NCBI GenBank assembly: GCA_963804885.1
Contig: CAWDSF010000020.1
Span: forward strand, 1,054,001-1,118,000
Direction: 5' to 3'
Length of the DNA stretch: 64,000 nucleotides
From: PALSA-1004 sp963804885
GTDB lineage: Bacteria; Pseudomonadota; Gammaproteobacteria; Burkholderiales; SG8-41
The position numbers and the translations under genes are program-made. How positions within the stretch are numbered: position 1 is the stretch's first letter; each line of letters opens with the position of its first letter. The notes beneath the pieces are model-generated. The model did no database searches, was not told the origin of the DNA, and was given only the letters and a program-made list of their open reading frames with translations. Below, piece by piece: positions 36,554-45,112 of this stretch.

Positions 36554-38494
36554 TTACTTCTTGTCTTTGACTTCCTCGTATTCCGCATCCACTACGTTGC
36601 CGTCGTCCTTTTTCGCGTCGCCGCTTTGGGCATTCGCATTCGCATCGCCGCTGCCCGCGGGCTGCTGCGCGGCCTGCTCTTTCGCGTACATCTGCTCGGC
36701 CAGCTTGTGCGACGCGGTGGCCAGCGCCTGCGATTTGGCGTCGATGGTTTCCTTGTCGTCGCTTTTCAGCGCTTCCTCGGCTTCCTTCAGCGCCGTCTCG
36801 ATCTTGGCCTTTTCGTCGGCCGCAATCTTGTCGCCGTATTCCGCCAGCGATTTCTTCACCGAGTGCACGAGCGCGTCGGCCTGGTTGCGCGCGGTGACGA
36901 GCTCGAGCGCCTTCTTGTCTTCCTCGGCGTGCGCTTCGGCGTCCTGCACCATGCGCTTGATCTCGTCCTCCTTCAATCCCGAGTTCGCCTGGATCTTGAT
37001 CTTGTTTTCCTTGCCCGTCGCCTTGTCCTTGGCGGACACGTGCAGGATGCCGTTGGCGTCGATGTCGAACGTGACCTCGATCTGCGGCATGCCGCGCGGC
37101 GCCGTCGGAATGTCGGTCAGGTTGAACTGGCCGAGACTCTTGTTGCCCGCCGCCATGTCGCGCTCGCCCTGCAGCACGTGGATGGTCACCGCCGACTGAT
37201 TGTCCTCGGCGGTCGAGAACACCTGCGACGCCTTGGTCGGTATCGTCGTGTTCTTCTGAATGAGCTTGGTCATCACGCCACCCAGCGTTTCGATGCCGAG
37301 CGACAGCGGCGTCACGTCGAGCAGCAGCACGTCCTTGACGTCGCCTTTGAGCACGCCGCCCTGGATCGCAGCACCCACTGCCACTGCTTCATCGGGATTG
37401 ACGTCCTTGCGCGGCTCGCGGCCGAAGACTTCCTTGACCTTGTCCTGCACCTTCGGCATGCGCGTCTGGCCGCCGACGAGAATCACGTCGGAAATGTCCG
37501 AGAGTTTCACGCCCGCGTCTTTGATCGCGAGTTCGCACGGCTTGATCGTTTTCTCGATCAGGTCTTCGACCAGGCTTTCGAACTTGGCGCGCGTGATCTT
37601 GATCGCCAGGTGCTTGGGTCCCGACGCGTCGGCCGTGACGTACGGCAGATTCACTTCGGTCTGCTGGCTCGACGACAGCTCGATCTTGGCTTTTTCGGCC
37701 GCGTCTTTCAGGCGCTGGAGCGCCAGCATGTCCTTGCGCAAATCGATACCCTGTTCCTTCTTGAATTCGTCGCACAGATAATCCATCAGGCGCTGGTCGA
37801 AATCCTCGCCGCCCAGGAACGTGTCGCCGTTGGTCGACAGCACTTCGAACTGGTGCTCGCCGTCCACCGCTGCGATCTCGATGATCGAAATGTCGAACGT
37901 GCCGCCGCCCAGATCATAGACCGCAATCTTGCGGTCGCCTTCCTTCTTGTCCATGCCGAAGGCAAGCGCCGCCGCGGTGGGCTCGTTGATGATGCGCTTG
38001 ACGTCGAGGCCCGCGATGCGGCCGGCATCCTTGGTTGCCTGGCGCTGCGAGTCGTTGAAGTACGCGGGCACCGTGATCACCGCTTCGGTGACCGGTTCGC
38101 CGAGGTAATCCTCGGCCGTCTTCTTCATTTTGATCAGAACCTGCGCCGAGACTTCGGGCGGGGCGATCTTCTTGCCGCGCACTTCGACCCAGGCGTCGTT
38201 GTTCTCCGCTTTGATGATCTTGTAGGGCATCAGGTCGATGTCCTTCTGCACTTCTTTTTCATCGTAGCGGCGGCCGATCAGGCGCTTCACCGCATACAAA
38301 GTGTTCTTCGGATTGGTGACCGCCTGGCGCTTGGCCGACGCGCCGACCAGAATTTCGCCGTCTTCCGTATAGGCGACGATCGACGGCGTGGTGCGCGCGC
38401 CTTCGGAATTTTCGATGACCTTCGGCTGGCCGTTTTCCATTACCGCCACGCACGAATTGGTCGTTCCCAGGTCGATACCGATTATCTTGGCCAT
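36554..38494 (-). CDS. dnaK: chaperone DnaK
   Basis: Hsp70 chaperone, 646 residues. The N-terminal ATPase domain begins MAKIIGIDLGTTNSCVAVME and includes YDLGGGTFDISIIE and VGGQTRMPKVQ; the substrate-binding domain includes VLLLDVTPLSLGIETLGGVMT; the C terminus ends in the acidic VVDAEYEEVKDKK EEVD-like tail. It lies between grpE and dnaJ. A heat-shock promoter candidate lies upstream. Confidence 0.98.
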   Translation of the reverse strand: MAKIIGIDLGTTNSCVAVMENGQPKVIENSEGARTTPSIVAYTEDGEILVGASAKRQAVTNPKNTLYAVKRLIGRRYDEKEVQKDIDLMPYKIIKAENNDAWVEVRGKKIAPPEVSAQVLIKMKKTAEDYLGEPVTEAVITVPAYFNDSQRQATKDAGRIAGLDVKRIINEPTAAALAFGMDKKEGDRKIAVYDLGGGTFDISIIEIAAVDGEHQFEVLSTNGDTFLGGEDFDQRLMDYLCDEFKKEQGIDLRKDMLALQRLKDAAEKAKIELSSSQQTEVNLPYVTADASGPKHLAIKITRAKFESLVEDLIEKTIKPCELAIKDAGVKLSDISDVILVGGQTRMPKVQDKVKEVFGREPRKDVNPDEAVAVGAAIQGGVLKGDVKDVLLLDVTPLSLGIETLGGVMTKLIQKNTTIPTKASQVFSTAEDNQSAVTIHVLQGERDMAAGNKSLGQFNLTDIPTAPRGMPQIEVTFDIDANGILHVSAKDKATGKENKIKIQANSGLKEDEIKRMVQDAEAHAEEDKKALELVTARNQADALVHSVKKSLAEYGDKIAADEKAKIETALKEAEEALKSDDKETIDAKSQALATASHKLAEQMYAKEQAAQQPAGSGDANANAQSGDAKKDDGNVVDAEYEEVKDKK

Positions 38495-38564
38495 GTCGTT
38501 ACCTCGTTTTCCGTAAATTGTTCGAGCCGGTCAATTGCGACCCGGCGTGCTATTCCATACATCC

Positions 38565-38592
38565 GATATGGGGATTAACCCATTGCTTTCAA
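38565..38592 (-). promoter_or_regulatory. sigma-32 (RpoH) promoter of dnaK
   Basis: On the minus strand TTGAAA (38592-38587), 13-base spacer, CCCCATATC (38573-38565), about 70 bases before the dnaK ATG. It matches the heat-shock consensus CTTGAA-N13-15-CCCCATnTA closely. Confidence 0.75.
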
Positions 38593-38600
38593 TGCCGCGG

Positions 38601-39167
38601 TTATCCTGACTTGGGCTTGGCCACCGCCACCATCGCCGGGCGGATCACCCGGTCGTTCAGCAGATAACCCTTCTGAAACACCTGCACCACGGTATTGGGC
38701 TCGGCGTCGGCTTCGACCGTGTTGATCGCCTGGTGGCGATGCGGGTCAAATTTCTGGCCGACCGGATTGATTTCGGTGACGCGGAATTTTTCGAACACGG
38801 AGTTCAGCTGTTTTAACGTCAGCTCGACGCCGCTTTTCAGGTTTTCGGCAGTCACGTTGCTGACGGCCAGCGCGGCCTCGAGGCTGTCCTTGACCGCGAG
38901 CAGCTCGGTCGAGAAATTCTCGATTGCGTACTTATGCGCGTTGGCGATATCGGCTTGCGCGCGTTTGCGGATATTGTCGGCGTCCGCTTTCGCGCGCAGC
39001 CAGGCATCGTGGTGCTCCTGGGCAGCGAGTTCGGCTTGCTTAAGCAGCGTTTCCAGGGACGGCATGCTCTCCGTCGCGGCGGTCTCGCCGGTCGCCGGCT
39101 GCGCGTTGGGCGCCGCTTGCGGATTGTCGTCCGCGGCGGGGGTAGGGGCTTCGTGCTGGTCCAGCAT
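38601..39167 (-). CDS. grpE: nucleotide exchange factor GrpE
   Basis: Nucleotide exchange factor for DnaK. Start ATG 39167 (MLDQHEAPTP) with GAGAGGA upstream gives 188 residues; longer starts run through the promoter. A disordered acidic N terminus is followed by the long helix (AELAAQEHHDAWLRAKADADNIRKR region) and the beta domain (FDPHRHQAINTVE, VQVFQKGYLLNDRVIRPAMV). First gene of grpE-dnaK-dnaJ. Confidence 0.95.
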   Translation of the reverse strand: MLDQHEAPTPAADDNPQAAPNAQPATGETAATESMPSLETLLKQAELAAQEHHDAWLRAKADADNIRKRAQADIANAHKYAIENFSTELLAVKDSLEAALAVSNVTAENLKSGVELTLKQLNSVFEKFRVTEINPVGQKFDPHRHQAINTVEADAEPNTVVQVFQKGYLLNDRVIRPAMVAVAKPKSG

Positions 39168-39196
39168 ACGTCCTCTCGATTGGCTCATTCCGGTAA

Positions 39197-39225
39197 CTAA
39201 TGGGGGCTGCAGGCTGAAATTCAAG
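39197..39225 (-). promoter_or_regulatory. sigma-32 (RpoH) promoter of grpE
   Basis: On the minus strand CTTGAA (39225-39220), 14-base spacer, CCCCATTAG (39205-39197), about 30 bases before the grpE start. It is a near-perfect heat-shock promoter. No HrcA/CIRCE operator is visible here. Confidence 0.8.
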
Positions 39226-39313
39226 CCTTGGTCGGGAGGCGGCCCAACTTTATGATCGAAAAGGCTAATTCCGGCGCGCCCACACGCCGGCACAACGCGG
39301 CTGGAATGCCGGT

Positions 39314-39667
39314 CTACTGCGGTTTTTGCGTGCCCAGGACGAGCGCGCTCAATGCCCAGCTCAAGATGCCGTACACGATTGCGCCGCCGACCGCGGGCCA
39401 GAATCCGGTGACGGTGAAGCCGCCCACGAACGACGCAACGAACCAGAAGAGCAGCCCGTTGATCACAAAAGTGAACAATCCCAGCGTCAGGATATTGATC
39501 GGCAGGGTGAGCAGGATGAGCAGCGGGCGGATCAGCGTATTGATCAGCCCCAGCACCAGCGCAGTGATGAGCGCCGTTAAAAAGCCGTCGACCCGGATCG
39601 AATCGAAGAGATAGGGCAGCGCCAGCAGCGCGAGCGCGTTGATCACCCAGATGGCGAGCAATCTCAT
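39314..39667 (-). CDS. phage holin family (YvlD-like) membrane protein
   Basis: 117 residues, four hydrophobic segments, matching the mycobacterial-type 4-TM holin superfamily: MRLLAIWVINALALLALPYL, ALVLGLINTLIRPLLILLTLPINILTLGLF, NGLLFWFVASFVGGF. These are common chromosomal proteins and not evidence of a prophage. ATG 39667 overlaps the hemH stop; function unknown. Confidence 0.85.
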   Translation of the reverse strand: MRLLAIWVINALALLALPYLFDSIRVDGFLTALITALVLGLINTLIRPLLILLTLPINILTLGLFTFVINGLLFWFVASFVGGFTVTGFWPAVGGAIVYGILSWALSALVLGTQKPQ

Positions 39668-40758
39668 GCTTTGGCGCCGAGCGCGATTGCGCGCGCCTGC
39701 GACTGGGCCAATGCGGCAGACGAGGGCTCGGCGCCGACCCACCCGCCCAGATTGGCGGCGACGATGTCGGCGAGCGCGTGAATCCAGTCGTTGCGCTCGT
39801 TCAAGCACGGGATCGCGTGATAGTCCTGGCCGCCGGCGGTCAGAAAAATTGCCTTGCCTTCGATCGCGATTTCTTCGAGCGTTTCCAGGCAATCGGCTAC
39901 GAAGCCGGGGCACACCACGTCGACCCGCTGCGTTTTTTGCCGGCCGAGCTCTTTCAGCACTTCGGCGGTATACGGCTTGAGCCACTGCGCGCGCCCGAAC
40001 CGCGATTGAAACGCGACGGTGTAACGGTCGGGGGACAGCTTGAGCGCCTGCGCGAGCAGGCGCGCGGTCGCCTGGCATTCGCAGTGGTAAGGGTCGCCTT
40101 TGTCGAGACTGAACTTCGGCACGCCGTGAAAGCTCATCACGAGCTTGTCGGGACGGCCGCTTTTGAACCAATAGTCGTTCACGCTCTGCGCGAGCGCCGC
40201 GATGTAGCCGGCATGGTCGTGAAAGTTGCGCACGCTGCGCAATGCGGGCTGATTGCGCATGCGCGCATACGCGGCGCTCACCGCGTCCAGCGCCGTCGCG
40301 GTGGTGCTCGCCGCATATTGGGGATAGAGCGGCAGTACCAGGATGCGGTCGCAACCCTGCTGCTTCAGCTTCGTCAACACCGCGGGCACCGACGGCGAGC
40401 CGTAGCGCATGGCATAGTCGACGACGAGCGGCGCTTTGATGCGCTCGCCCAGGTAGCCGGCGAGCATGCGCGACTGTCGCTCGGTGTGCATGCGCAACGG
40501 CGAGCCGTCGGGCGTCCAGACCTGTGCATAGCGGCGGGCGGATTGCTTGGGCCGAAACGGCAGGATGAACAGGTTAAGTATCAGCCACCACGCGGCACGC
40601 GGAACCTCGACCACGCGCGGATCGGCCAGGAACTCGCGCAGATAGCGGCGCACCGCCGGCGCGGTCGGCGCGTCGGGCGTGCCGAGATTGATCAACAGCA
40701 CGCCGCATTTTGGCGCGTTGCCGTGGGTGTAAGGAGGTTCCTTCAGATAACGCGGCAT
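39664..40758 (-). CDS. hemH: ferrochelatase
   Basis: Inserts Fe2+ into protoporphyrin IX in the last step of haem synthesis. 364 residues. Typical blocks are GVLLINLGTPDAPTAPAVRRYLREFL, LPLYPQYAASTTATALD, the catalytic His in MSFHGVPKFSLDKGDPYH, FQSRFGRAQWLKPYT and VCPGFVADCLETLEEIAIEG. It is downstream of hrcA on the same strand and ends in the holin-like gene. Confidence 0.96.
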   Translation of the reverse strand: MPRYLKEPPYTHGNAPKCGVLLINLGTPDAPTAPAVRRYLREFLADPRVVEVPRAAWWLILNLFILPFRPKQSARRYAQVWTPDGSPLRMHTERQSRMLAGYLGERIKAPLVVDYAMRYGSPSVPAVLTKLKQQGCDRILVLPLYPQYAASTTATALDAVSAAYARMRNQPALRSVRNFHDHAGYIAALAQSVNDYWFKSGRPDKLVMSFHGVPKFSLDKGDPYHCECQATARLLAQALKLSPDRYTVAFQSRFGRAQWLKPYTAEVLKELGRQKTQRVDVVCPGFVADCLETLEEIAIEGKAIFLTAGGQDYHAIPCLNERNDWIHALADIVAANLGGWVGAEPSSAALAQSQARAIALGAKA

Positions 40759-40765
40759 GTCCGCG

Positions 40766-41801
40766 TCAATTGTGCGACAGCGCGCTCGACAGCAGTTTGG
40801 CGGTGATGTCGACGATCGGAATCACGCGTTCGTACGCCATGCGCGTCGGGCCGATCACGCCGAGCGTGCCCACGACCTGGCCGTCGACCGAATAGGGCGC
40901 GGTGACGATGCTGCACTCGTCGAGCGGCACCAGGCCGGACTCGCCGCCGATGAAGATCTGCACGCCGTGCGCGCGGCTCGACACGTCGAGCAACTGCAAG
41001 AGGCTGGTCTTCTGCTCGAACAGGTCGAAGACCTTGCGCAGGCTCGCCATGTTGCCCGACAGATCGTGCACCTGCAGCAGGTTGCGCTCGCCCGAGATCA
41101 CGACGTCGTCCGACGCGTCCTGCATCGCCTGGCTGCCGACTTCGAGCGCGGCGGCCATCAACTGCGACATGCTTTCGCGCAGCTGTTTCAGCTCGTCGTG
41201 AATGCGCCGTCGGATTTCCTCGAACGAGCAGCCCGCGTAATTCTGGTTGAGCATGTTGGCGGCTTCGATGAGCTCCGACGGCGTATAGCTGCGGTCGAGC
41301 ATGAAAATGCGGTTCTGCACGTCGCCTTCGGGCGATACGATGATGAGGAGGATGCGCTTGTCCGAGAGACTTACGAATTCGATCTGGCGAAACATCGCGG
41401 CGCGCCGCGGCGTCATCACCACGCCGGCGAAGCGCGTGAGATCCGACAGCAGCTGCGACGTGGACGACACGATGCGCTGCCGGCTTTCGGTATGCAGCTG
41501 GCCTTCGAGCTGGTGGATTTCGTACGTTGTCGAGCGGCTTGATCGTGAGCAGCGTGTCGACGAAGAAGCGATAGCCGCGCGGCGTCGGGATGCGGCCCGC
41601 GGACGTGTGCGGGCTCGCGATGAAACCCATTTCCTCGAGATCCGCCATTACGTTGCGGATGCTCGCGGGCGAGAGGTCGAGACCCGACACCCGCGACAGC
41701 GCGCGCGAGCCCACCGGCTGGCCGTCGGCGATGTAGCGCTCGACCAGCGTTTTGAGCAGCGTTTGCGCGCGTTCGTTAAGCGTGGGCGTATCGGAAGGCA
41801 T
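40766..41801 (-). CDS. hrcA: heat-inducible transcription repressor HrcA (frameshifted)
   Basis: Winged-helix repressor that binds CIRCE elements in heat-shock promoters. The N-terminal domain (LNERAQTLLKTLVERYIADGQPVGSRALS, SPASIRNVMADLEEMGF, PHTSAGRIPTPRGYRFFVD) and the C-terminal ligand domain (QNYAGCSFEEIRRRI, GPTRMAYERVIPIVD) are in different frames. One extra base near 41524 explains it; removed, the protein has 344 residues, the normal length. Divergent from nadK. Probably a sequence error. Confidence 0.92.
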
Positions 41802-41877
41802 CGATTTATTCTACACAAATAGGGGTGGCCGGGGTAAAAGCAAGCAAGTCACCGCGGAAGGCTATTCGCCGTTCACA

Positions 41878-41883
41878 TATAAT
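41878..41883 (+). promoter_or_regulatory. consensus -10 box of nadK (possible leaderless start)
   Basis: A perfect TATAAT lies 8 bases before the nadK ATG at 41891. Transcription would begin at or next to that ATG, so the mRNA could be leaderless. No good -35 hexamer is visible 16-18 bases upstream. Confidence 0.4.
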
Positions 41884-41890
41884 GCAGGCC

Positions 41891-42763
41891 ATGAACCCGA
41901 CGTTCAAGACCGTCGCCCTGATCGGCAAGTACAACAGCCCGGAAATCGCGGCGCCGCTGCTCAAGCTCGGCGGTTATCTCGAGGGCCGCGGCGTCAAGGT
42001 GCTGATCGACCGGTTGACCGCCTCGCACATCGGCGAAAACCGCTACCAGGTGCTGACGCTCGAAGACATCGGCCGCGAGGCGGATCTGGCGATCGTGCTG
42101 GGCGGCGACGGCACCATGCTCAACATCGCGCGCACGCTGGCGCCATTCGACGTCGCGCTGGTCGGCATCAACCAGGGCCGGCTCGGTTTCCTCACCGACA
42201 TTTCGCTCAGCACGATGATCGAAACCATCGGCACGATTCTGGACGGGGATTACGTGACCGAGGAGCGCATGCTGGTCGCGGCCGAGGTGTATGACGGCAA
42301 GGAACGCGTGTTCGACGTGCTCGCGTTCAACGAAGCGGTCGTCTCGAAAGGCATCAAGGGCAGCATGATCGAGCTCGAGGTGCGCATCGACGGCAAGTTT
42401 CTGTACACGTTGCGCGCCGACGGTCTGATCGTCGCAACGCCCACCGGCTCCACCGCGTACGCGTTGTCGTCGGGCGGGCCGATCATCCATCCGTCGTTGT
42501 CGGCGATGGCGCTGGTGCCGATCTGCCCGCACACGTTTTCGAGCCGGCCGATCGTGATCAGCAGCGACAGCGAAGTCGAGATTCTCGTCAACAGCGCCGC
42601 CGACCCGCGCGCGCATTTCGACAGCCATTCGCGGTTCGACCTGCGCGAAGGTTATCGCGTCGTCGTGCGTCGCTACGCGCATACCATCCGCCTCTTGCAC
42701 CCGGTCGGGCACGATTACTACAACATGCTGCGCGCCAAGCTGCACTGGACGGAGTTTTATTGA
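41891..42763 (+). CDS. nadK: NAD kinase
   Basis: Phosphorylates NAD to NADP. ATG 41891 (MNPTFKTVALIGKYNSPEI) gives 290 residues, near the usual 292; ATG 41882 is also possible but overlaps the -10 box. The GGDGTML motif that holds the catalytic Asp, NQGRLGFLTDI, the NE segment (AFNEAVVS), and TPTGSTAYALSSGGPI are intact. Located between hrcA (divergent) and recN, as in many beta/gammaproteobacteria. Confidence 0.96.
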   Translation: MNPTFKTVALIGKYNSPEIAAPLLKLGGYLEGRGVKVLIDRLTASHIGENRYQVLTLEDIGREADLAIVLGGDGTMLNIARTLAPFDVALVGINQGRLGFLTDISLSTMIETIGTILDGDYVTEERMLVAAEVYDGKERVFDVLAFNEAVVSKGIKGSMIELEVRIDGKFLYTLRADGLIVATPTGSTAYALSSGGPIIHPSLSAMALVPICPHTFSSRPIVISSDSEVEILVNSAADPRAHFDSHSRFDLREGYRVVVRRYAHTIRLLHPVGHDYYNMLRAKLHWTEFY

Positions 42764-42875
42764 TCGTGAGGGGTCCGGCGATAGGCGTGAGGCGGGGTAA
42801 AGCGCCAGCCGTAGGGCGTGCACGCGCTTCGTCTTTGCGCCTCACGCCTCACGCCTCACGCCTCACGGATTTTTG
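42764..42875. repeat. heptad-period inverted repeat array (CGCCTCA type)
   Basis: The nadK-recN gap is built of 7-base units: CGTGAGG, GGTCCGG, CGATAGG, CGTGAGG on the left and four consecutive CGCCTCA units on the right, then CGGATTTTT. The arms are complementary, and the T-run after the right arm gives a terminator-like shape for nadK reading toward recN. Confidence 0.85.
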
Positions 42876-44538
42876 ATGCTGCGCGCGCTGAACATCACCG
42901 ACTTCGTGATCGTCGACCGCGCCGAGCTCGAATTCGGCGCGGGCTTCACCGCGCTGACCGGCGAGACGGGCGCCGGCAAGTCGATCCTGATCGACGCGCT
43001 GGCGCTGGTGCTCGGCGAGCGGGCGGACGCGTCGGTCGTGCGCCAGGGCGCGGAGAAGGCCGAGATCAGCGCCGAATTCGATATCGCGCACGCGACGCTG
43101 CTCAAACGCTGGCTCGCCGACAACGATCTGGCCGGCGACGATGACGATTACCTCGTGCGCCGCAGTATCGACAGCGGCGGACGCTCGCGCGCGTTCATCA
43201 ACGGCCGCAGCGCCACCGCCGCGCAGTTGCGCGAGGCGGGCGAGCATCTCGTCGACATCCATGGCCAGCACGAGCACCAATCGCTGCTGCGCGGCGCGGC
43301 GCAGCGCGACCTGCTCGACGCTTATGCCGGACTCGAAGACGCCGTGGCTGCCGTCTCCGCGTCGTGGCGCGCGTGGCAGGCGCTGCGCAACCAGCTCGTC
43401 GCCCTCGAAACCAATGCAGCGGCGTTCGCCGCCGAGCGCGAAGAGCTCGAATGGAAGGTACGCGAGCTCGACCAGCTGAAATTCAACCTCGATGAATGGC
43501 AGGAGACCAACGCCGAGCATGCGCGGCTCGCGCACGCGCAAAGCCTGATCGAAGGCGCGCAGTACGCGATGGACGCGCTGTCGGAAGGCGATAACTCGAG
43601 CGTCACTTTATTAAGCGCCGTCGCGTCGAAATTGAATCATCTGCTCGGCTACGACGCTCGCCTCAAAGACATCATCGACGTCGTCGCCTCGGCGCAGGCG
43701 CAGGCGCAGGAAGCCGTGTACATGCTGCGCGACTACCAGCAGCGGCTCGACATTGATCCCAAGCGTTTCAAAGAGATCGAGCAGCGTCTCGACGCCGTAC
43801 ATGCGAGCGCACGCAAATTCAGGATCACGCCGGAGACGCTGCCGGATGCGCTCGATAGCGCGCGCGCGCGCCTGGGAGAGCTCGGCGGCAGCCTCGACGT
43901 CGAATCGCTGCGTCAGCGTGTAAAGGAAGCGCACGCGGCATACGTCGGCCGCCGCCGGCAAGCTGAGCGCGGGCCGCAAGAAGGCCGCGAAGAAGCTCGC
44001 GGAAAAGGTGACGGCCGCGATGCAGACGCTGGCGATGGCAGGCGGCAGTTTCGAAATCGCGTTGAGCGCACTCGCGGAAGGCACTGCGCACGGGCTCGAG
44101 CAGATCGAATTCCTGGTCTCGGCCCACAAGGGCATCGCGCCGCGCCCGCTCGCGAAAGTCGCGTCGGGCGGCGAACTGTCCCGCATTAGCCTCGCCATCC
44201 AGACGGTGGCGAGCGAGATCGCGCAGGTGCCGACGCTCATTTTCGACGAGGTCGACGCCGGCATCGGCGGACGCGTCGCCGAAATCGTCGGCCAGATGCT
44301 GAAGAAACTCGGCAAGGCGCACCAGGTGATGTGCGTGACGCACCTGCCGCAGGTCGCGGCGTCGGCCGATCACCAGTGGCAGGTGACGAAGGCGGCGGCC
44401 AACGGTAAAGTGGCGAGCCGCGTCAACATCCTGGGCAGCAGCGAACGCGTCGAGGAAATCGCGCGCATGCTGGGCGGCGTTAAAATAACCGAAACCACGC
44501 GCAAGCATGCCGCGGAAATGCTCGGCGCCAAAACCTGA
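42876..44538 (+). CDS. recN: DNA repair protein RecN (frameshifted)
   Basis: SMC-like ATPase for double-strand break repair. Walker A GETGAGKS near the N terminus, coiled-coil arms in the middle (about 150-360), and the C-terminal ABC signature VASGGELSRISLAIQ with Walker B LIFDEVDAGIGG. An extra base near 43947 shifts the frame after AAYVG; removing it yields 553 residues, the same as E. coli RecN. The upstream repeat array leaves little room for its own promoter. Confidence 0.92.
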
Positions 44539-44575
44539 CCGCGTCAGTTACGTCTAAACCAGCGAGGAGCAAGCA

Positions 44576-45112
44576 ATGAGCAACAAAGTCAAATTGGTGG
44601 TGCCGGAAGCGCCGGTGCCCGCGACGGCCGCAGCCAAGGCGCAGCGCAAGTTCGCGCAAGGCGGCCTGCGACTGGGCATACTCGACAACAGCAAGGGCAA
44701 TGCCGATCACTTGTTGAAGTTCATCGTGGACGGCGTGAAGGGCATGGTGCCGGTGGCGTCCGTGGTCATGCTGCGCAAAGACAGCGTGAGCCTGCCCGCG
44801 CCGGACACCATGCTGGACCAGCTCGCAAAGGAGGCTGACTTCGTCGTCAGTGCAATGGGTGATTGAGGGTCCTGCACGTCGTGGAGTGTCCACGACATGT
44901 CAGAGTTGCGTAAACGCGGGCTCGTCACCGCCGTCATCGTGTCCGATCCGTTCATCAAGCTGGGCACCACGCAATCCAAGGTGTTCGGCACGCCCGACCT
45001 GCCGCTCGTGAAAATCGCGCATCCGCTCGGCGGCTTGTCGCTCGAGCAGGTCGAAGGACGCGCGCACGTCGCGTTGCCGCAGCTGGTCAAACTCATCAAG
45101 GAGCACATGTAA
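44576..45112 (+). CDS. UGSC-motif selenoprotein (in-frame UGA at codon 97)
   Basis: Two adjacent in-frame ORFs (44576-44866 and 44897-45112) are joined by reading TGA 44864-44866 as selenocysteine, giving 178 residues with the motif Asp96-Sec97-Gly-Ser-Cys100, the hallmark of the UGSC (seleno)protein family. The bridge GSCTSWSVHDM is open, and both halves look like one Rossmann/thioredoxin-like protein: LRLGILDNSKGNADHLL before the Sec, LVTAVIVSDPFIKLGTTQSKVFG after. GAGGAG precedes the ATG. A hairpin with AGUGU loop starts 12 bases after the UGA. The stop overlaps the next ATG (TAATG). Biochemical role unknown; Sec-Cys spacing suggests redox or metal/organometal chemistry. Confidence 0.85.
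44878..44896 (+). promoter_or_regulatory. candidate bacterial SECIS hairpin of the UGSC gene
   Basis: GTCGTGG (44878-44884) pairs perfectly with CCACGAC (44890-44896) around loop AGTGT (44885-44889). Position relative to the UGA and the G at the second loop position fit a SelB-binding SECIS hairpin and closely parallel the hairpin in the SelW-like gene. Confidence 0.7.

Noticed and set aside
36542..38578. 678-residue plus-strand ORF opposite dnaK
   Set aside because: Antisense shadow of a high-GC gene; composition is Arg/Leu/Val-rich with no family features, while the minus strand is clear DnaK.
39314..39667. Prophage signal from a holin-family protein
   Set aside because: This holin superfamily member is a common chromosomal membrane protein; no integrase, capsid or lysin genes are nearby.
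38495..41830. CIRCE operators near dnaK, grpE or hrcA
   Set aside because: No inverted repeat resembling TTAGCACTC-N9-GAGTGCTAA was found in these gaps.
42764..42875. Possible CRISPR array from repeated CGCCTCA units
   Set aside because: Units are 7 bases with no spacers and form an inverted pair; this is a hairpin repeat.
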